Shown here in pieces: positions 18,688 through 26,984 of a stretch of 39,580 nucleotides of DNA (position 1 is its first letter; each line of letters opens with the position of its first letter). Origin of the DNA: Candidimonas sp. (lineage in GTDB: Bacteria; Pseudomonadota; Gammaproteobacteria; Burkholderiales; Burkholderiaceae_B). Made by a program: the position numbers and the translations under genes. The stretch spans positions 1 to 39,580 of the forward strand of contig SCRC01000096.1 of the NCBI GenBank assembly GCA_004297945.1, read 5' to 3'. The notes beneath the pieces are model-generated. The model was not told the DNA's origin. It did not search any database and saw only the letters and a program-made list of their open reading frames with translations.

Positions 18688-20256
18688 CTAGTGCGTCGCC
18701 AATAGCGCCGGATCGGACGCGTCTTGCTGAAGCGGTCGTTCGTCGCCGGGGCCTGCCTTAATGGCATGCAACATGACCTTGGCGCCGACGATGGCCAGTA
18801 TGGTGTAGAGCACTAAAAATATACCCAGACTAATCGACAGATCAAGGACGCTTAACCCGGAAGCCGCATAATACGTGGGCAAGACGCCTTCTATCACCCA
18901 GGGCTGGCGACCAAACTCGGCCACAAACCAGCCACACTCGATGGCGATCCACGGCAGAGGCAGGCTCCACAAGGCCATCTTCAGAAAGCGCGGATACCGA
19001 TGCAACTGTCCCTTCGAAGCGATCCAGAATGCCGCCGCAAAGAACACGATGAAATAGAATCCCAACCCCACCATGACTCGGAAAGTCCAATATAGCGGCG
19101 CCACTTGCGGCACGGTATCGCGCGCTGCCTGCACAATGTTTTCGGCGCTTGCGTGACGAATGTCGGGGCTGTAGCGCTTGAGCAGCAGCCCATACCCCAA
19201 GTCATGCCAGTTGGCGTCGAAAAGCTTGCGTGCGGCCGCATCCTTTGGATGGGCCCGCACCTGCTGCAAGGCGTCGTAGGCGACGATGCCATTCTTGATT
19301 CGCACTTCGGCACGCTTGACCAGATCATCAATCCCCAACAAGGGCGTGGTCAGCGAACGTGTCCCGATAATGCCCATCATGTAGGGAATTTCGATCGAAA
19401 AATAGTTTTTTTCCTTGGCCTGATCCGGGATGGCAAACAGATTGAAGCTCGCCGGCGCGGGCTCCGTGTGCCACATTGCCTCAATGGCAGCAATCTTCAT
19501 TTTCTGATGCTCGGTCGTCAGATAGCCGCTTTCATCGCCCAGAACAACGACCGACAGCGCTGCGGCCAAACCAAAACTTGCAGCCACCACCATGGAGCGC
19601 TTGGCCAGTTCGATATGACGACCGTGCAGGATATACCAGGCGCTGATGCCCATAACGAATATGGCGCCCATGACGTAGCCGGCGCTCACCGTATGCACAA
19701 ATTTGGCTTGTGCCACGGGGTTGAAGATAACTGCGCCGAAATCGGTCATTTCCATACGCATGGTGATCGGATCGAAGATGGCCCCCACCGGATTCTGCAT
19801 CCAGCCATTGGCGATCAGAATCCACAAGGCCGAAAGGTTGGTGCCCAGTGCGACCAGCCAGGTCACCGACAAATGGCCGATCTTGGACAAGCGATCCCAC
19901 CCAAAGAAGAACAAGCCAACAAATGTAGCTTCAAGAAAAAATGCCATCAGGCCTTCGATAGCCAGCGGCGCGCCGAATATATCGCCCACATAATGGCTGT
20001 AATAGGCCCAATTCATGCCGAACTGAAACTCCATCACGATGCCGGTGGCCACTCCCAGTGCAAAATTAATGCCGAACAACGTCCCCCAGAACAGCGTCAT
20101 GCGCCGCCAGATATCGCGTCCGGTCATCACATAAATGCTTTCCATGATGGCCAGCAAAAACGACAAACCCAGCGTCAGGGGTACAAACAGAAAGTGGTAC
20201 ATCACCGTTGCGGCGAACTGGATTCGCGACAGGGTGACTACATCGATATCCGGCAT
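18688..20256 (-). CDS. cydA: CydA, cytochrome bd ubiquinol oxidase subunit I
   Basis: Haem-bearing subunit I of cytochrome bd, 522 aa. It oxidises quinol and reduces oxygen to water in the cytoplasmic membrane without pumping protons, and is favoured at low oxygen. His21 in [13 protein letters not shown] corresponds to the high-spin haem ligand of the family; GWMQNPVGA and [16 protein letters not shown] are CydA hallmarks. The periplasmic Q-loop between about 250 and 390 is long, as in the Escherichia coli (L-type) enzymes. GGGAG lies upstream of the ATG. It follows the regulator gene by 29 bp. Confidence 0.96.
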   Translation of the reverse strand: MPDIDVVTLSRIQFAATVMYHFLFVPLTLGLSFLLAIMESIYVMTGRDIWRRMTLFWGTLFGINFALGVATGIVMEFQFGMNWAYYSHYVGDIFGAPLAIEGLMAFFLEATFVGLFFFGWDRLSKIGHLSVTWLVALGTNLSALWILIANGWMQNPVGAIFDPITMRMEMTDFGAVIFNPVAQAKFVHTVSAGYVMGAIFVMGISAWYILHGRHIELAKRSMVVAASFGLAAALSVVVLGDESGYLTTEHQKMKIAAIEAMWHTEPAPASFNLFAIPDQAKEKNYFSIEIPYMMGIIGTRSLTTPLLGIDDLVKRAEVRIKNGIVAYDALQQVRAHPKDAAARKLFDANWHDLGYGLLLKRYSPDIRHASAENIVQAARDTVPQVAPLYWTFRVMVGLGFYFIVFFAAAFWIASKGQLHRYPRFLKMALWSLPLPWIAIECGWFVAEFGRQPWVIEGVLPTYYAASGLSVLDLSISLGIFLVLYTILAIVGAKVMLHAIKAGPGDERPLQQDASDPALLATH

Positions 20257-20285
20257 GACATGCTCCCGTGGACCTATCTGCGCAA

Positions 20286-20825
20286 TTACTTGCGCAATTT
20301 TCCAGCAAACCCTAAAACCTTCTGCACCTTGCTGCCCAGGCGCATCAGGCTCTCGATCGTCTCGGGTGGCAAGCGCTGTACTTCATCGAACCAGGCCGTA
20401 CTCAGTTCAACGAGTTCAAGCATTTCAGTAATGCGTTGCTGTCCATAAACCTCATCTTCATTGGCAGGCTTTTCCATCAGAGCGTCGCGCAGCAGGGTCA
20501 GCGTGGGGTCGATTTCGCGCTTGCGCTTTTCTTCGACCAAAACGCGAAAAATTTCCCACACATCTTTGAGCGATTCGAAATAATCGCGCCTGTCGCCTAT
20601 CTGATGCACCATGCGCACCAGACGCCATGACTGCAGCTCATGAATGCCCACGCTGACGTTGGAGCGGGAAAAGCCCAGCGTCTCAGCAATTTCATCGGCA
20701 TTCAAGGGTTTGGGCGAAAGAAACACTAAGGCATAGATCTGCCCCACGGTGCGATTGACACCCCAGCGACTGCCCATTTCGCCGAAATGCAAGACAAACC
20801 GCTCCGCTTGCGCTCCAAGTTTCAT
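20286..20825 (-). CDS. GbsR/MarR-type winged-helix regulator, first gene of the cyd operon
   Basis: A 179-aa DNA-binding protein of the GbsR branch of the MarR superfamily. The winged helix (about 25-95) includes LNADEIAETLGFSRSNVSVGIHELQSW, with the typical recognition helix and a following wing (RLVRMVHQIGDRRDYF). The C-terminal part is helical and probably mediates dimerisation. The stop is only 29 bp from cydA with no terminator between, so it is most likely co-transcribed and regulates the cyd genes and itself. The signal it senses is not evident. Confidence 0.85.
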   Translation of the reverse strand: MKLGAQAERFVLHFGEMGSRWGVNRTVGQIYALVFLSPKPLNADEIAETLGFSRSNVSVGIHELQSWRLVRMVHQIGDRRDYFESLKDVWEIFRVLVEEKRKREIDPTLTLLRDALMEKPANEDEVYGQQRITEMLELVELSTAWFDEVQRLPPETIESLMRLGSKVQKVLGFAGKLRK

Positions 20826-20842
20826 AGATTTCTTTTATTTCG

Positions 20843-20869
20843 GTAATTACTGTAATGACTGTAAACACA
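20843..20869. promoter_or_regulatory. Candidate operator: three 9-bp direct repeats before the gbsR-like gene
   Basis: Three head-to-tail 9-mers, GTAATTACT (20843-20851), GTAATGACT (20852-20860) and GTAAACACA (20861-20869), share a GTAA core. They sit at or just downstream of the predicted transcription start of the minus-strand regulator-cyd operon and about 20-45 bp from its ATG. This position fits a repressor-binding site. Binding by the adjacent regulator is inference. Confidence 0.45.
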
Positions 20870-20870
20870 G

Positions 20871-20899
20871 AATATACGCGCAAAACAAGGATGATTCAA
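20871..20899 (-). promoter_or_regulatory. Predicted sigma-70 promoter of the gbsR-cydABXDC operon
   Basis: On the minus strand a -35 hexamer TTGAAT (20899-20894) and a -10 hexamer TATATT (20876-20871) are separated by exactly 17 bp. Transcription would begin near 20864, about 39 nt ahead of the regulator ATG at 20825 and within the direct-repeat operator candidate. Confidence 0.55.
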
Positions 20900-20912
20900 G
20901 CCATCGCCAAGA

Positions 20913-20981
20913 TGGCAGCCACAAGGGCTGCCGCTACAGAAACGTACCGGCCGCTTGTAGCGGCAGCCCTTGTGGCTGCCA
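20913..20981. repeat. GTAG-hairpin inverted pair (clean REPIN-like doublet)
   Basis: Two well-preserved units, 20913-20938 (-) and 20956-20981 (+), both with stem GGCAGCC/GGCTGCC and loop CTTGT, are separated by 17 bp with their feet facing each other. They form an almost perfect long palindrome between the divergent gbsR-like and kdsD genes. This is the cleanest doublet in the window. Confidence 0.85.
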
Positions 20982-21098
20982 TCTGCAACCTTGACGCCAT
21001 CAATGTTGACGCCCAAGACCGCATCGACAGAAACCGCCATACCCACGCGGCAAACGCATAAATCGCTAGACCGACCCGACTGCGTTTAAAATTGAACC

Positions 21099-22088
21099 AT
21101 GAAAAATACATCGGTTCCGACGCCGCCCGACATCATTGCCTCGGCCCATCGCACTCTGGGCGTCGAAATCCAGGCACTACAGGCGCTCGACGCGCGCATC
21201 GACGGCTCGTTTACGCGTGCCGTCGCGATGGTGTTGGGCTGCCAGGGGCGCGTTGTGGTCACCGGCATCGGCAAGTCGGGCCACGTCGCCAAAAAGATTG
21301 CCGCGACCCTGGCCTCGACCGGGACGCCAGCGTTTTTCATGCACGGCGCCGAAGCCGTGCACGGCGATCTAGGCATGCTGACCTCGCAGGATATTGTGCT
21401 GGCCCTGTCCTATTCGGGCGAAGGCCAGGAATTGCTAACCATCCTGTCAGTGGTCAAGCGCATGGGCATACCGCTTATCGCCCTCACCGGCCATCCACAG
21501 TCCGAACTGGCCTGCAATGCCGATCTGCATCTGGATGTGCAGGTGCAGCAGGAAGCCTGCCCGCTGAATCTGGCGCCCACGGCCAGCACAACCGTCGCTC
21601 TGGTGCTGGGCGATGCCATTGCAGTGGCTTGTTTGGAGGCGCGCGGCTTCAGCGCGGAAGATTTCGCCCGCTCGCATCCGGGCGGCGCGCTCGGCCGCCG
21701 CCTGCTCACCCTGGTGCGCGACGTAATGCGCCAGGGTAGCGCCCTGCCCATCGTCGAAGCAGGCACCTTGGTCACAGAGGCGCTCCAGGAGATGTCGATC
21801 AAGGGCATGGGCATGGTCATCGTTCTGGATGGGCAACAGCACCCCATCGGGATATTCACCGACGGCGACTTGCGCCGACTGATCGCCCGCCACGGCGATA
21901 TACGTCCGTTGACGGTTGCCGACGGCATGAGCCATCGCCCCAAAACCGTTGCTCCTGCCGCCCTGGCCGTCGAAGCTGCAACGCTGATGGATGCGGGGCG
22001 CCTGAGCCAAATACTTGTGGTTGACCATACCGGGCTACTATTAGGCGCTCTACACATGCATGATCTGCTTGCCGCCAAGGTCATCTAA
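21099..22088 (+). CDS. kdsD: KdsD, arabinose-5-phosphate isomerase
   Basis: Isomerase of 329 aa that converts ribulose 5-phosphate to arabinose 5-phosphate, the first step toward Kdo of lipopolysaccharide. It has a SIS sugar-isomerase domain (about 40-180; GIGKSGHVAKKIAATLASTG and the ALSYSGEGQEL phosphosugar loop) and a tandem pair of CBS domains (about 210-325). SHPGGALGRRLL is the characteristic family segment between them. kdsC follows at 4 bp, and lptC-lptA-lptB after that, the usual Kdo/LPS transport cluster. Confidence 0.94.
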   Translation: MKNTSVPTPPDIIASAHRTLGVEIQALQALDARIDGSFTRAVAMVLGCQGRVVVTGIGKSGHVAKKIAATLASTGTPAFFMHGAEAVHGDLGMLTSQDIVLALSYSGEGQELLTILSVVKRMGIPLIALTGHPQSELACNADLHLDVQVQQEACPLNLAPTASTTVALVLGDAIAVACLEARGFSAEDFARSHPGGALGRRLLTLVRDVMRQGSALPIVEAGTLVTEALQEMSIKGMGMVIVLDGQQHPIGIFTDGDLRRLIARHGDIRPLTVADGMSHRPKTVAPAALAVEAATLMDAGRLSQILVVDHTGLLLGALHMHDLLAAKVI

Positions 22089-22092
22089 TCCC

Positions 22093-22692
22093 ATGAATAA
22101 ACTTGCCCCGCCTCACCCAGCCGAGGCTCTCGTCCTGGCCAGGATTGCGCCTGCCGTCATCGAGCGCGCACGCCAGGTTCGCCTCATGGCCTTCGATGTC
22201 GACGGCATATTGACCGATGGCCGTCTTTGGTACGGCGAAAACGGCGAAGCTCTCAAATGCTTTAACGCACTGGACGGACATGGCCTGACACTTTTACGCG
22301 AAAGCGGCGTGGGCATTGCACTGATCACCGGGCGCAAAGGGGTCATCCTGGCGCGCCGTGCAGCAGAACTGGGTATTTCGACGGTGCTGCAAGGTGTCCG
22401 GGACAAGGCCTCGGCCCTGAGCGACCTGGCCCGAGAACAGGGCTACACCATGGAACAAATGGGCTTTATGGGAGACGACATCATCGACCTGCCAGCCATG
22501 CAGCGGGTAGGCCTGGCCGTGAGCGTCCCCAACGCTCCCAGCTATGTAACGCCGGCGGCGCACTGGGTGACGTCACACGCAGGGGGCGACGGGGCTGTGC
22601 GCGAATGCTGCGACGTGATCCTGGCGGCCCAAGGGCGCTTGCGCACATTTTTCGGCCCACGGTCTTTTACAACGAGCGGGCCCACACAGTAA
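22093..22692 (+). CDS. kdsC: KdsC, 3-deoxy-manno-octulosonate-8-phosphate phosphatase
   Basis: HAD-family phosphatase (C0, no cap) of 199 aa that removes the phosphate from Kdo-8-phosphate. The nucleophile motif is AFDVDGILTDG near residues 34-44, motif II is ALITGRKG and motif IV is GFMGDDIIDLPAM. The start at 22093 follows the kdsD stop by 4 bp; an earlier frame lies within kdsD. The protein has an N-terminal extension of about 30 residues before the catalytic core. Confidence 0.93.
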   Translation: MNKLAPPHPAEALVLARIAPAVIERARQVRLMAFDVDGILTDGRLWYGENGEALKCFNALDGHGLTLLRESGVGIALITGRKGVILARRAAELGISTVLQGVRDKASALSDLAREQGYTMEQMGFMGDDIIDLPAMQRVGLAVSVPNAPSYVTPAAHWVTSHAGGDGAVRECCDVILAAQGRLRTFFGPRSFTTSGPTQ

Positions 22693-22695
22693 ACA

Positions 22696-23316
22696 ATGAA
22701 AGATCGCGCCCCCACCCTAATCGCCTTCGTCTTGCTTGTCGCCCTGGTCATCGGGACATGGTGGGCGGCGGGCTACGCGCAGCGCGCGATTCCGTTCGAT
22801 CCACCGCGCCGCGTCACGCACGAACCGGATTCGTGGGCCGATCAATTCGTTATGGTTCGCACCAACGAGCAAGGCATCCCTATCAATCGCCTGGAAGGAG
22901 TCTATATGCAGCATTATCCAGACGACGATTCGTATAAAGTGACGACGGCGCGAGCCATCGGCCAACAACCCGGTTCGCCCATCACTATCGGCACCTCGAA
23001 AGTGGCCATTATGGATCAGGGCGGCTCGCGCATTGTGATGCAAGGCGACGCGCATCTGCACCGTCTGGCCGACGCCAACCGGGCCGCCATGGATGTCACC
23101 AGCCAGCAACTGACCTTGCTGCCTGACAAGAACATAGCGTTCACCAACCTGCCCGCGCTCGTGATCAACGGCAACTCAACCTTGAAGGGCACGGGCATGC
23201 GCTACGATAACAATACGCGTGATCTGCAAGTGTATTCAGCCGCTGATGCAAAAATTTCGGGGCGGGACACAGAAAATCAAAAAACCTTAAAACACTCTCG
23301 TAACACGAAACCATGA
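22696..23316 (+). CDS. lptC: LptC, lipopolysaccharide export system inner-membrane anchor
   Basis: Bitopic inner-membrane protein of 206 aa that passes LPS from LptB2FG to LptA. One N-terminal transmembrane helix (about 7-26, LIAFVLLVALVIGTWWAAGY) is followed by a periplasmic beta-jellyroll. Identity rests on size, topology, YxLxA-like jellyroll repeats and location between kdsC and lptA. It starts 3 bp after kdsC and overlaps lptA by 4 bp. Confidence 0.88.
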   Translation: MKDRAPTLIAFVLLVALVIGTWWAAGYAQRAIPFDPPRRVTHEPDSWADQFVMVRTNEQGIPINRLEGVYMQHYPDDDSYKVTTARAIGQQPGSPITIGTSKVAIMDQGGSRIVMQGDAHLHRLADANRAAMDVTSQQLTLLPDKNIAFTNLPALVINGNSTLKGTGMRYDNNTRDLQVYSAADAKISGRDTENQKTLKHSRNTKP

Positions 23317-23954
23317 ATTCACGACACTACCCATTATTTTTTGCATGGCTTGTCGCATCCGCGCTGATCGCGGGGTTGGGCGCGGGCAACGCTCTGGCCG
23401 CCACCGACTCAACGGCCAAGGCCGGCCACAGCCAGGCCGGGAAAAAGCCCGTTGAGCAACCCGACACACTGGTTCTGTCCGACACACTCAACTATAACGA
23501 CATCAAAAAAGAAAGCGTTTTCACCGGCAATGTCGTGATGACGCGCGGCCTCATGACGCTACGCTCCGACACCTTGTCCATGCACGAGGATGCGGCCGGG
23601 TTCCAATATGGAACTGCCACGGTGGGTGCAGGAAAGCTGGTTTTCGTGCGCCAGGAACGGCCCGAGAAATACGAAGTAATTGAAGCCCGCGGCTTGCGCG
23701 CCGAATACAACGGCAAAACCGATGAATTTGAAATGATAGGCAAGGCAGTGCTCACCCGTTTTGTCTGCGGCAAGCCTTTCGATACGATCAGCGGCGAACG
23801 CGTCAAATACAATCAGAAAACCGATATCTACGAAGCCTTTGGCGGGCCGAATTCTGCGGCCGCCGGAGGGCGGGTTCGCTCGGTGGCCCAGCCTACGGCG
23901 AAAATCGATGCTGCCATCGCCGAATGCAGCAAGAAATCCGCCAAGAAAGGCTAA
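23313..23954 (+). CDS. lptA: LptA, periplasmic lipopolysaccharide transport protein
   Basis: Periplasmic bridge protein of LPS transport, 213 aa. A signal peptide (about 1-29, ending NALA) precedes the OstA/LptA jellyroll, visible as VLSDTLNYNDIKKESVFTGN, VVMTRGLMTLRSDTL and RGLRAEYNGKTDEFEMIGKA. The C-terminal tail (about 170-213) is rich in Ala, Lys and Gly and looks disordered. The ATGA overlap with lptC suggests coupling, and lptB is 36 bp downstream. Confidence 0.92.
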   Translation: MNSRHYPLFFAWLVASALIAGLGAGNALAATDSTAKAGHSQAGKKPVEQPDTLVLSDTLNYNDIKKESVFTGNVVMTRGLMTLRSDTLSMHEDAAGFQYGTATVGAGKLVFVRQERPEKYEVIEARGLRAEYNGKTDEFEMIGKAVLTRFVCGKPFDTISGERVKYNQKTDIYEAFGGPNSAAAGGRVRSVAQPTAKIDAAIAECSKKSAKKG

Positions 23955-23990
23955 GGCGAAACGCCCCTCCCCAATCACTGTAAGCGAGTT

Positions 23991-24782
23991 ATGTCTTCTT
24001 CCCTCCCCAAGGGCGAAAGCCCCCCGGCAACAAGTGCCCCGTTACGTCGCCTGCGCGCTACGGGCTTGCGCAAAACGTACGGCAAAAGAATGGTGGTGCA
24101 CGATGTATCGCTGGCCGTCGACAGCGGCGAAGTGGTTGGCTTGCTGGGCCCAAACGGAGCGGGCAAGACAACCAGCTTCTACATGATCGTAGGCATTATC
24201 CCGAGCGATGCGGGGCGAATTGAAATCGACGACACAGCCATTACCGGCATGCCCATGCACAAGCGGGCCCGCATGGGCTTGTCGTACCTGCCGCAAGACG
24301 CTTCGGTGTTTCGCCGTCTGACGGTCGAAGAAAACATCAAGGCTGTCCTTGAACTGCAGGTCGAGGAAAATGGCCAGGCGATATCCCCGGACGCCATTAG
24401 CCAGAATCTGGAGTCCCTGATCGACGAACTGCAAATCGGACACATACGCCGCAATATGGCGATTTCCCTTTCAGGCGGCGAACGGCGCCGGGTGGAAATC
24501 GCCCGCGCGCTGGCCACGCGGCCGCGGTTCATTTTGCTCGACGAGCCGTTTGCCGGCGTAGACCCCATCGCCGTCATCGAAATCCAGCGCATCGTGCATT
24601 TTCTGAAAAGCCGCAATATCGGCGTGCTGATTACCGACCACAATGTGCGCGAAACGCTGGGAATTTGCGACCGGGCCTACATTATCAGCGAAGGCAAAGT
24701 TCTGACCAATGGCCACCCCAGCGAAATCATCGCCAACGAAGCGGTGCGCAAAGTTTATCTAGGCAAGAATTTCAAAATGTAA
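23991..24782 (+). CDS. lptB: LptB, lipopolysaccharide export ATPase
   Basis: Cytosolic ABC ATPase that powers LPS extraction with LptF and LptG (not in this window). The 263-aa protein has Walker A LLGPNGAGKTTSFYM, the Q-loop YLPQDASVFRRLTV, signature LSGGERRRVEIARAL, Walker B FILLDEPFAGVDPIAV and the switch histidine in LITDHNVRETL. An N-terminal extension of about 20 residues precedes the conserved start. In many Proteobacteria rpoN follows; here 132 bp of non-coding DNA leads to hpf. Confidence 0.95.
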   Translation: MSSSLPKGESPPATSAPLRRLRATGLRKTYGKRMVVHDVSLAVDSGEVVGLLGPNGAGKTTSFYMIVGIIPSDAGRIEIDDTAITGMPMHKRARMGLSYLPQDASVFRRLTVEENIKAVLELQVEENGQAISPDAISQNLESLIDELQIGHIRRNMAISLSGGERRRVEIARALATRPRFILLDEPFAGVDPIAVIEIQRIVHFLKSRNIGVLITDHNVRETLGICDRAYIISEGKVLTNGHPSEIIANEAVRKVYLGKNFKM

Positions 24783-24794
24783 AGGTTTCGCCGC

Positions 24795-24822
24795 TTGATT
24801 TTGTTTGCATAACCTATACACT
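24795..24822 (+). promoter_or_regulatory. Possible hpf promoter
   Basis: TTGATT (24795-24800) and TACACT (24817-24822) are separated by 16 bp in the lptB-hpf gap, giving a leader of about 85 nt. No convincing sigma-54 site is seen in the gap. The call is tentative because the -10 match is weak. Confidence 0.3.
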
Positions 24823-24914
24823 GGACTTATTGCCACTTCACCTCAAGGAGACTCACTTATTTGATTACGCGCAAGTCCGCGCACCGACACAAGTTTTTTA
24901 AAGGAGAGCACCCT

Positions 24915-25241
24915 ATGAACCTGAGCATTAGCGGTCGTCACCTAGAAGTAACCCCCGCCATACATGAGTATGTTTTAAACAAAATGGCGCGCGTTTCCCG
25001 ACATTTTGATAATGTCATAGTCACCCAGGTCATGCTCTCGGTAGAGCGATTGAAGCACACCGCCGAAATCACCATGCGGGTTCGCGGAAAAGATATCCAT
25101 TGCGAAGCCAATGACGACAATCTTTACTCCGCCATCGATCTGCTGGCCGATAAAATCGACCGCCAGGTCATAAAATACAAGAGCAAAATTCAGAATCACG
25201 CTCACGAGCCAGCCAAGCGGCAAGAAATCCCTGCCGAATAA
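24915..25241 (+). CDS. hpf: HPF, ribosome hibernation-promoting factor (short form)
   Basis: A 108-aa ribosome-binding protein of the HPF/YfiA family that promotes inactive 100S ribosomes in stationary phase. The whole protein is the beta-alpha-beta-beta-beta-alpha domain: MNLSISGRHLEVTPAIHEYV at the N-terminus, then KMARVSRHFDNV and the conserved DNLYSAIDLLADKIDRQVIKYK helix. It lacks the long-form dimerisation domain. ATG 24915 follows AAGGAGAG at 24901-24908 with good spacing. Its place between lptB and ptsN is typical apart from the absent rpoN. Confidence 0.93.
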   Translation: MNLSISGRHLEVTPAIHEYVLNKMARVSRHFDNVIVTQVMLSVERLKHTAEITMRVRGKDIHCEANDDNLYSAIDLLADKIDRQVIKYKSKIQNHAHEPAKRQEIPAE

Positions 25242-25257
25242 ACACCCATAAACACGC

Positions 25258-25402
25258 CATAGCGGCACCCTGTAGCGGCACCCTGTAGCGGCACCCCTTG
25301 TGGGTGCTATCTGCCCCATCCACAGCAACATCCACAGCCGCGACATACCCCCCCGTTTTGCCTGTCACCAATTTTGGCAGCCACAAAGGCTGCATTACTA
25401 CA
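25258..25402. repeat. GTAG-hairpin cluster: two half-units, full unit, inverted partner
   Basis: On the plus strand, 13-bp 5' half-units at 25258-25270 (foot decayed to CATAGC) and 25271-25283 lead into a full unit at 25284-25309 (GGCACCC arm, CTTGT loop, 3' arm ending GGGTGCT). A variant unit at 25375-25402 lies on the minus strand and has an extra three bases in its foot region (ATTACTACA). The cluster spans the hpf-ptsN gap and ends close to the predicted ptsN promoter. Confidence 0.75.
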
Positions 25403-25406
25403 TTAA

Positions 25407-25436
25407 TTGGGGCTTTCATACCTCTACCCATATAAT
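25407..25436 (+). promoter_or_regulatory. Possible ptsN promoter with -10 next to the start codon
   Basis: A perfect TATAAT (25431-25436) is preceded at 18 bp by TTGGGG (25407-25412). The -10 ends 7 bp before the ptsN ATG at 25444, so transcription from it would begin at or next to the start codon and give a leaderless message. The -35 match is weak. Confidence 0.35.
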
Positions 25437-25443
25437 GGGCGGC

Positions 25444-25902
25444 ATGAATCTACTGTCGCGTATCCTGCCTGTGCAAAACATAGTGCTCGATCTGGCCGCA
25501 ACCAGCAAAAAAAGGGCTTTTGAACAAGCCGGACTGCTTTTCGAGAACCATCACGGGATTGCTCGCACAGCAGTCTTTCAAAGCCTCATTGCGCGCGAAC
25601 GCTTGGGTTCTACCGCGCTGGGACACCAGATCGCTGTGCCACACGGGCGCATCAAGGGCCTGAAAGAACCCTGCGCTGCTTTTATCCGGCTGACCAACCC
25701 CGTGCATTTCGATGCCAGTGACGGCCTGCTCGCCAATCTGCTGTTTTTTCTGCTGGTGCCCGAAACCGCCACTCAGCTGCACCTGGATTTATTGGCCGAA
25801 ATCGCCAGACGGGTGTCCAATGAAGCAATACGCCAGTCACTGGTTACTGAAGCCGACCCGCTTATTATCCATCGCTTGCTCACTAACGAGCCTGCAAGCT
25901 AA
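25444..25902 (+). CDS. ptsN: PtsN, nitrogen-related PTS EIIA component
   Basis: EIIA-Ntr of the nitrogen phosphotransferase system, 152 aa. It is a cytosolic regulator that accepts phosphate on a histidine and controls potassium, nitrogen and envelope-stress responses. The phosphorylation site is the His of GHQIAVPHGR, with the preceding RERLGSTALG typical of the family; LLFFLLVPETATQLHLDLLAEIA matches the fructose/Ntr EIIA domain. ATG 25444 was chosen by family fit (MNLLSRILP). hprK follows at 17 bp, a pairing common in betaproteobacteria. Confidence 0.93.
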   Translation: MNLLSRILPVQNIVLDLAATSKKRAFEQAGLLFENHHGIARTAVFQSLIARERLGSTALGHQIAVPHGRIKGLKEPCAAFIRLTNPVHFDASDGLLANLLFFLLVPETATQLHLDLLAEIARRVSNEAIRQSLVTEADPLIIHRLLTNEPAS

Positions 25903-25919
25903 CTCTCGACGCCATCACC

Positions 25920-26849
25920 ATGCTCACCATCCAAGAACTCGTTAGTGACAATGCAGACAAAATCTCCTTTACCTGGGTAGCCGGATTGGGGGCCGCGCAT
26001 CGCGTCATCTCCGACGCAGGCATGTCGGGCGCCGATCTGGTGGGCCACTTGAACCTGATCCACCCTTCTCGCATTCAGGTTTTCGGCAAAGAGGAGCTGT
26101 CGTATTACACCCGCTTTGAAATCAAGCGGCGCGTGCATCACCTTGAAGATCTGGTGACAGGCGGCGTACCCGCCATCCTTATTGCCGCAAATCTGCCCGT
26201 ACCCGACGATCTGCGCGAATTCTGCAATCTGCAGCAGATTCCACTACTGACCACACCGATCGACGCGGCAGCGCTTATCGACATGCTGCGCATCTATCTG
26301 GGTAAACGGCTTGCGCCCAAAACCACCGTGCATGGAGTTTTCATGGACGTGCTGGGTGTGGGTGTGCTGATCACCGGCGAATCAGGCCTGGGGAAAAGTG
26401 AACTTGCCCTCGAGCTCATATCGCGCGGCCACGGACTGGTCGCCGACGACGCGGTCGAGCTTTCACGCACCGCCCCGAACATGATTGAAGGCGCCTGCCC
26501 GTCGCTACTGCAAAACCTGCTGGAAGTCCGGGGGTTGGGGCTGCTCGACATACGCACTATTTTTGGCGAAACGTCAGTGCGCCGTAAAATGAAACTGAAG
26601 CTAGTGGTGCAACTGATCCGCTCGACGGCCGACGCATTCGAACGCTTGCCGGTTCAGGATCAGACCCAGGCGATACTGGGCGTGCAGATACGACGCGTCA
26701 TGCTTCAGGTCGCGGCCGGCCGCAATCTGGCCGTATTGGTCGAGGCGGCGGTACGCAACACCATTCTGGCGCTGCGCGGCATTGACACCATGAGCGAATT
26801 CATCGAGCGCCAGGCGCTGGCCATCATGGAAAGCAGTCGCAAGGAATAG
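25920..26849 (+). CDS. hprK: HprK, HPr kinase/phosphorylase
   Basis: Bifunctional enzyme of 309 aa that phosphorylates and dephosphorylates HPr on a serine. The N-terminal domain (about 1-130) is followed by the kinase domain with the His of VHGVFMDVLGVGVLITG, Walker A GESGLGKSELALELISRGH near 152-170, DDAVELSR, and the HprK signature LEVRGLGLLDIRTIFG near 201-216. The set ptsN-hprK-rapZ suggests an HPr-based regulatory chain without a sugar transporter gene nearby. Confidence 0.94.
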   Translation: MLTIQELVSDNADKISFTWVAGLGAAHRVISDAGMSGADLVGHLNLIHPSRIQVFGKEELSYYTRFEIKRRVHHLEDLVTGGVPAILIAANLPVPDDLREFCNLQQIPLLTTPIDAAALIDMLRIYLGKRLAPKTTVHGVFMDVLGVGVLITGESGLGKSELALELISRGHGLVADDAVELSRTAPNMIEGACPSLLQNLLEVRGLGLLDIRTIFGETSVRRKMKLKLVVQLIRSTADAFERLPVQDQTQAILGVQIRRVMLQVAAGRNLAVLVEAAVRNTILALRGIDTMSEFIERQALAIMESSRKE

Positions 26850-26984
26850 GATGGCCCGAGGCCAGCCGTTACCATGCATCAAGATTCGATTTACTCTGGC
26901 GCAGAACAGCTTGTCTCTTATAGAATAAGGCCAACGGGCCAGCACCCCTGCTGTCGGCCCTATGCAGCGCGGGATATTATTGTC

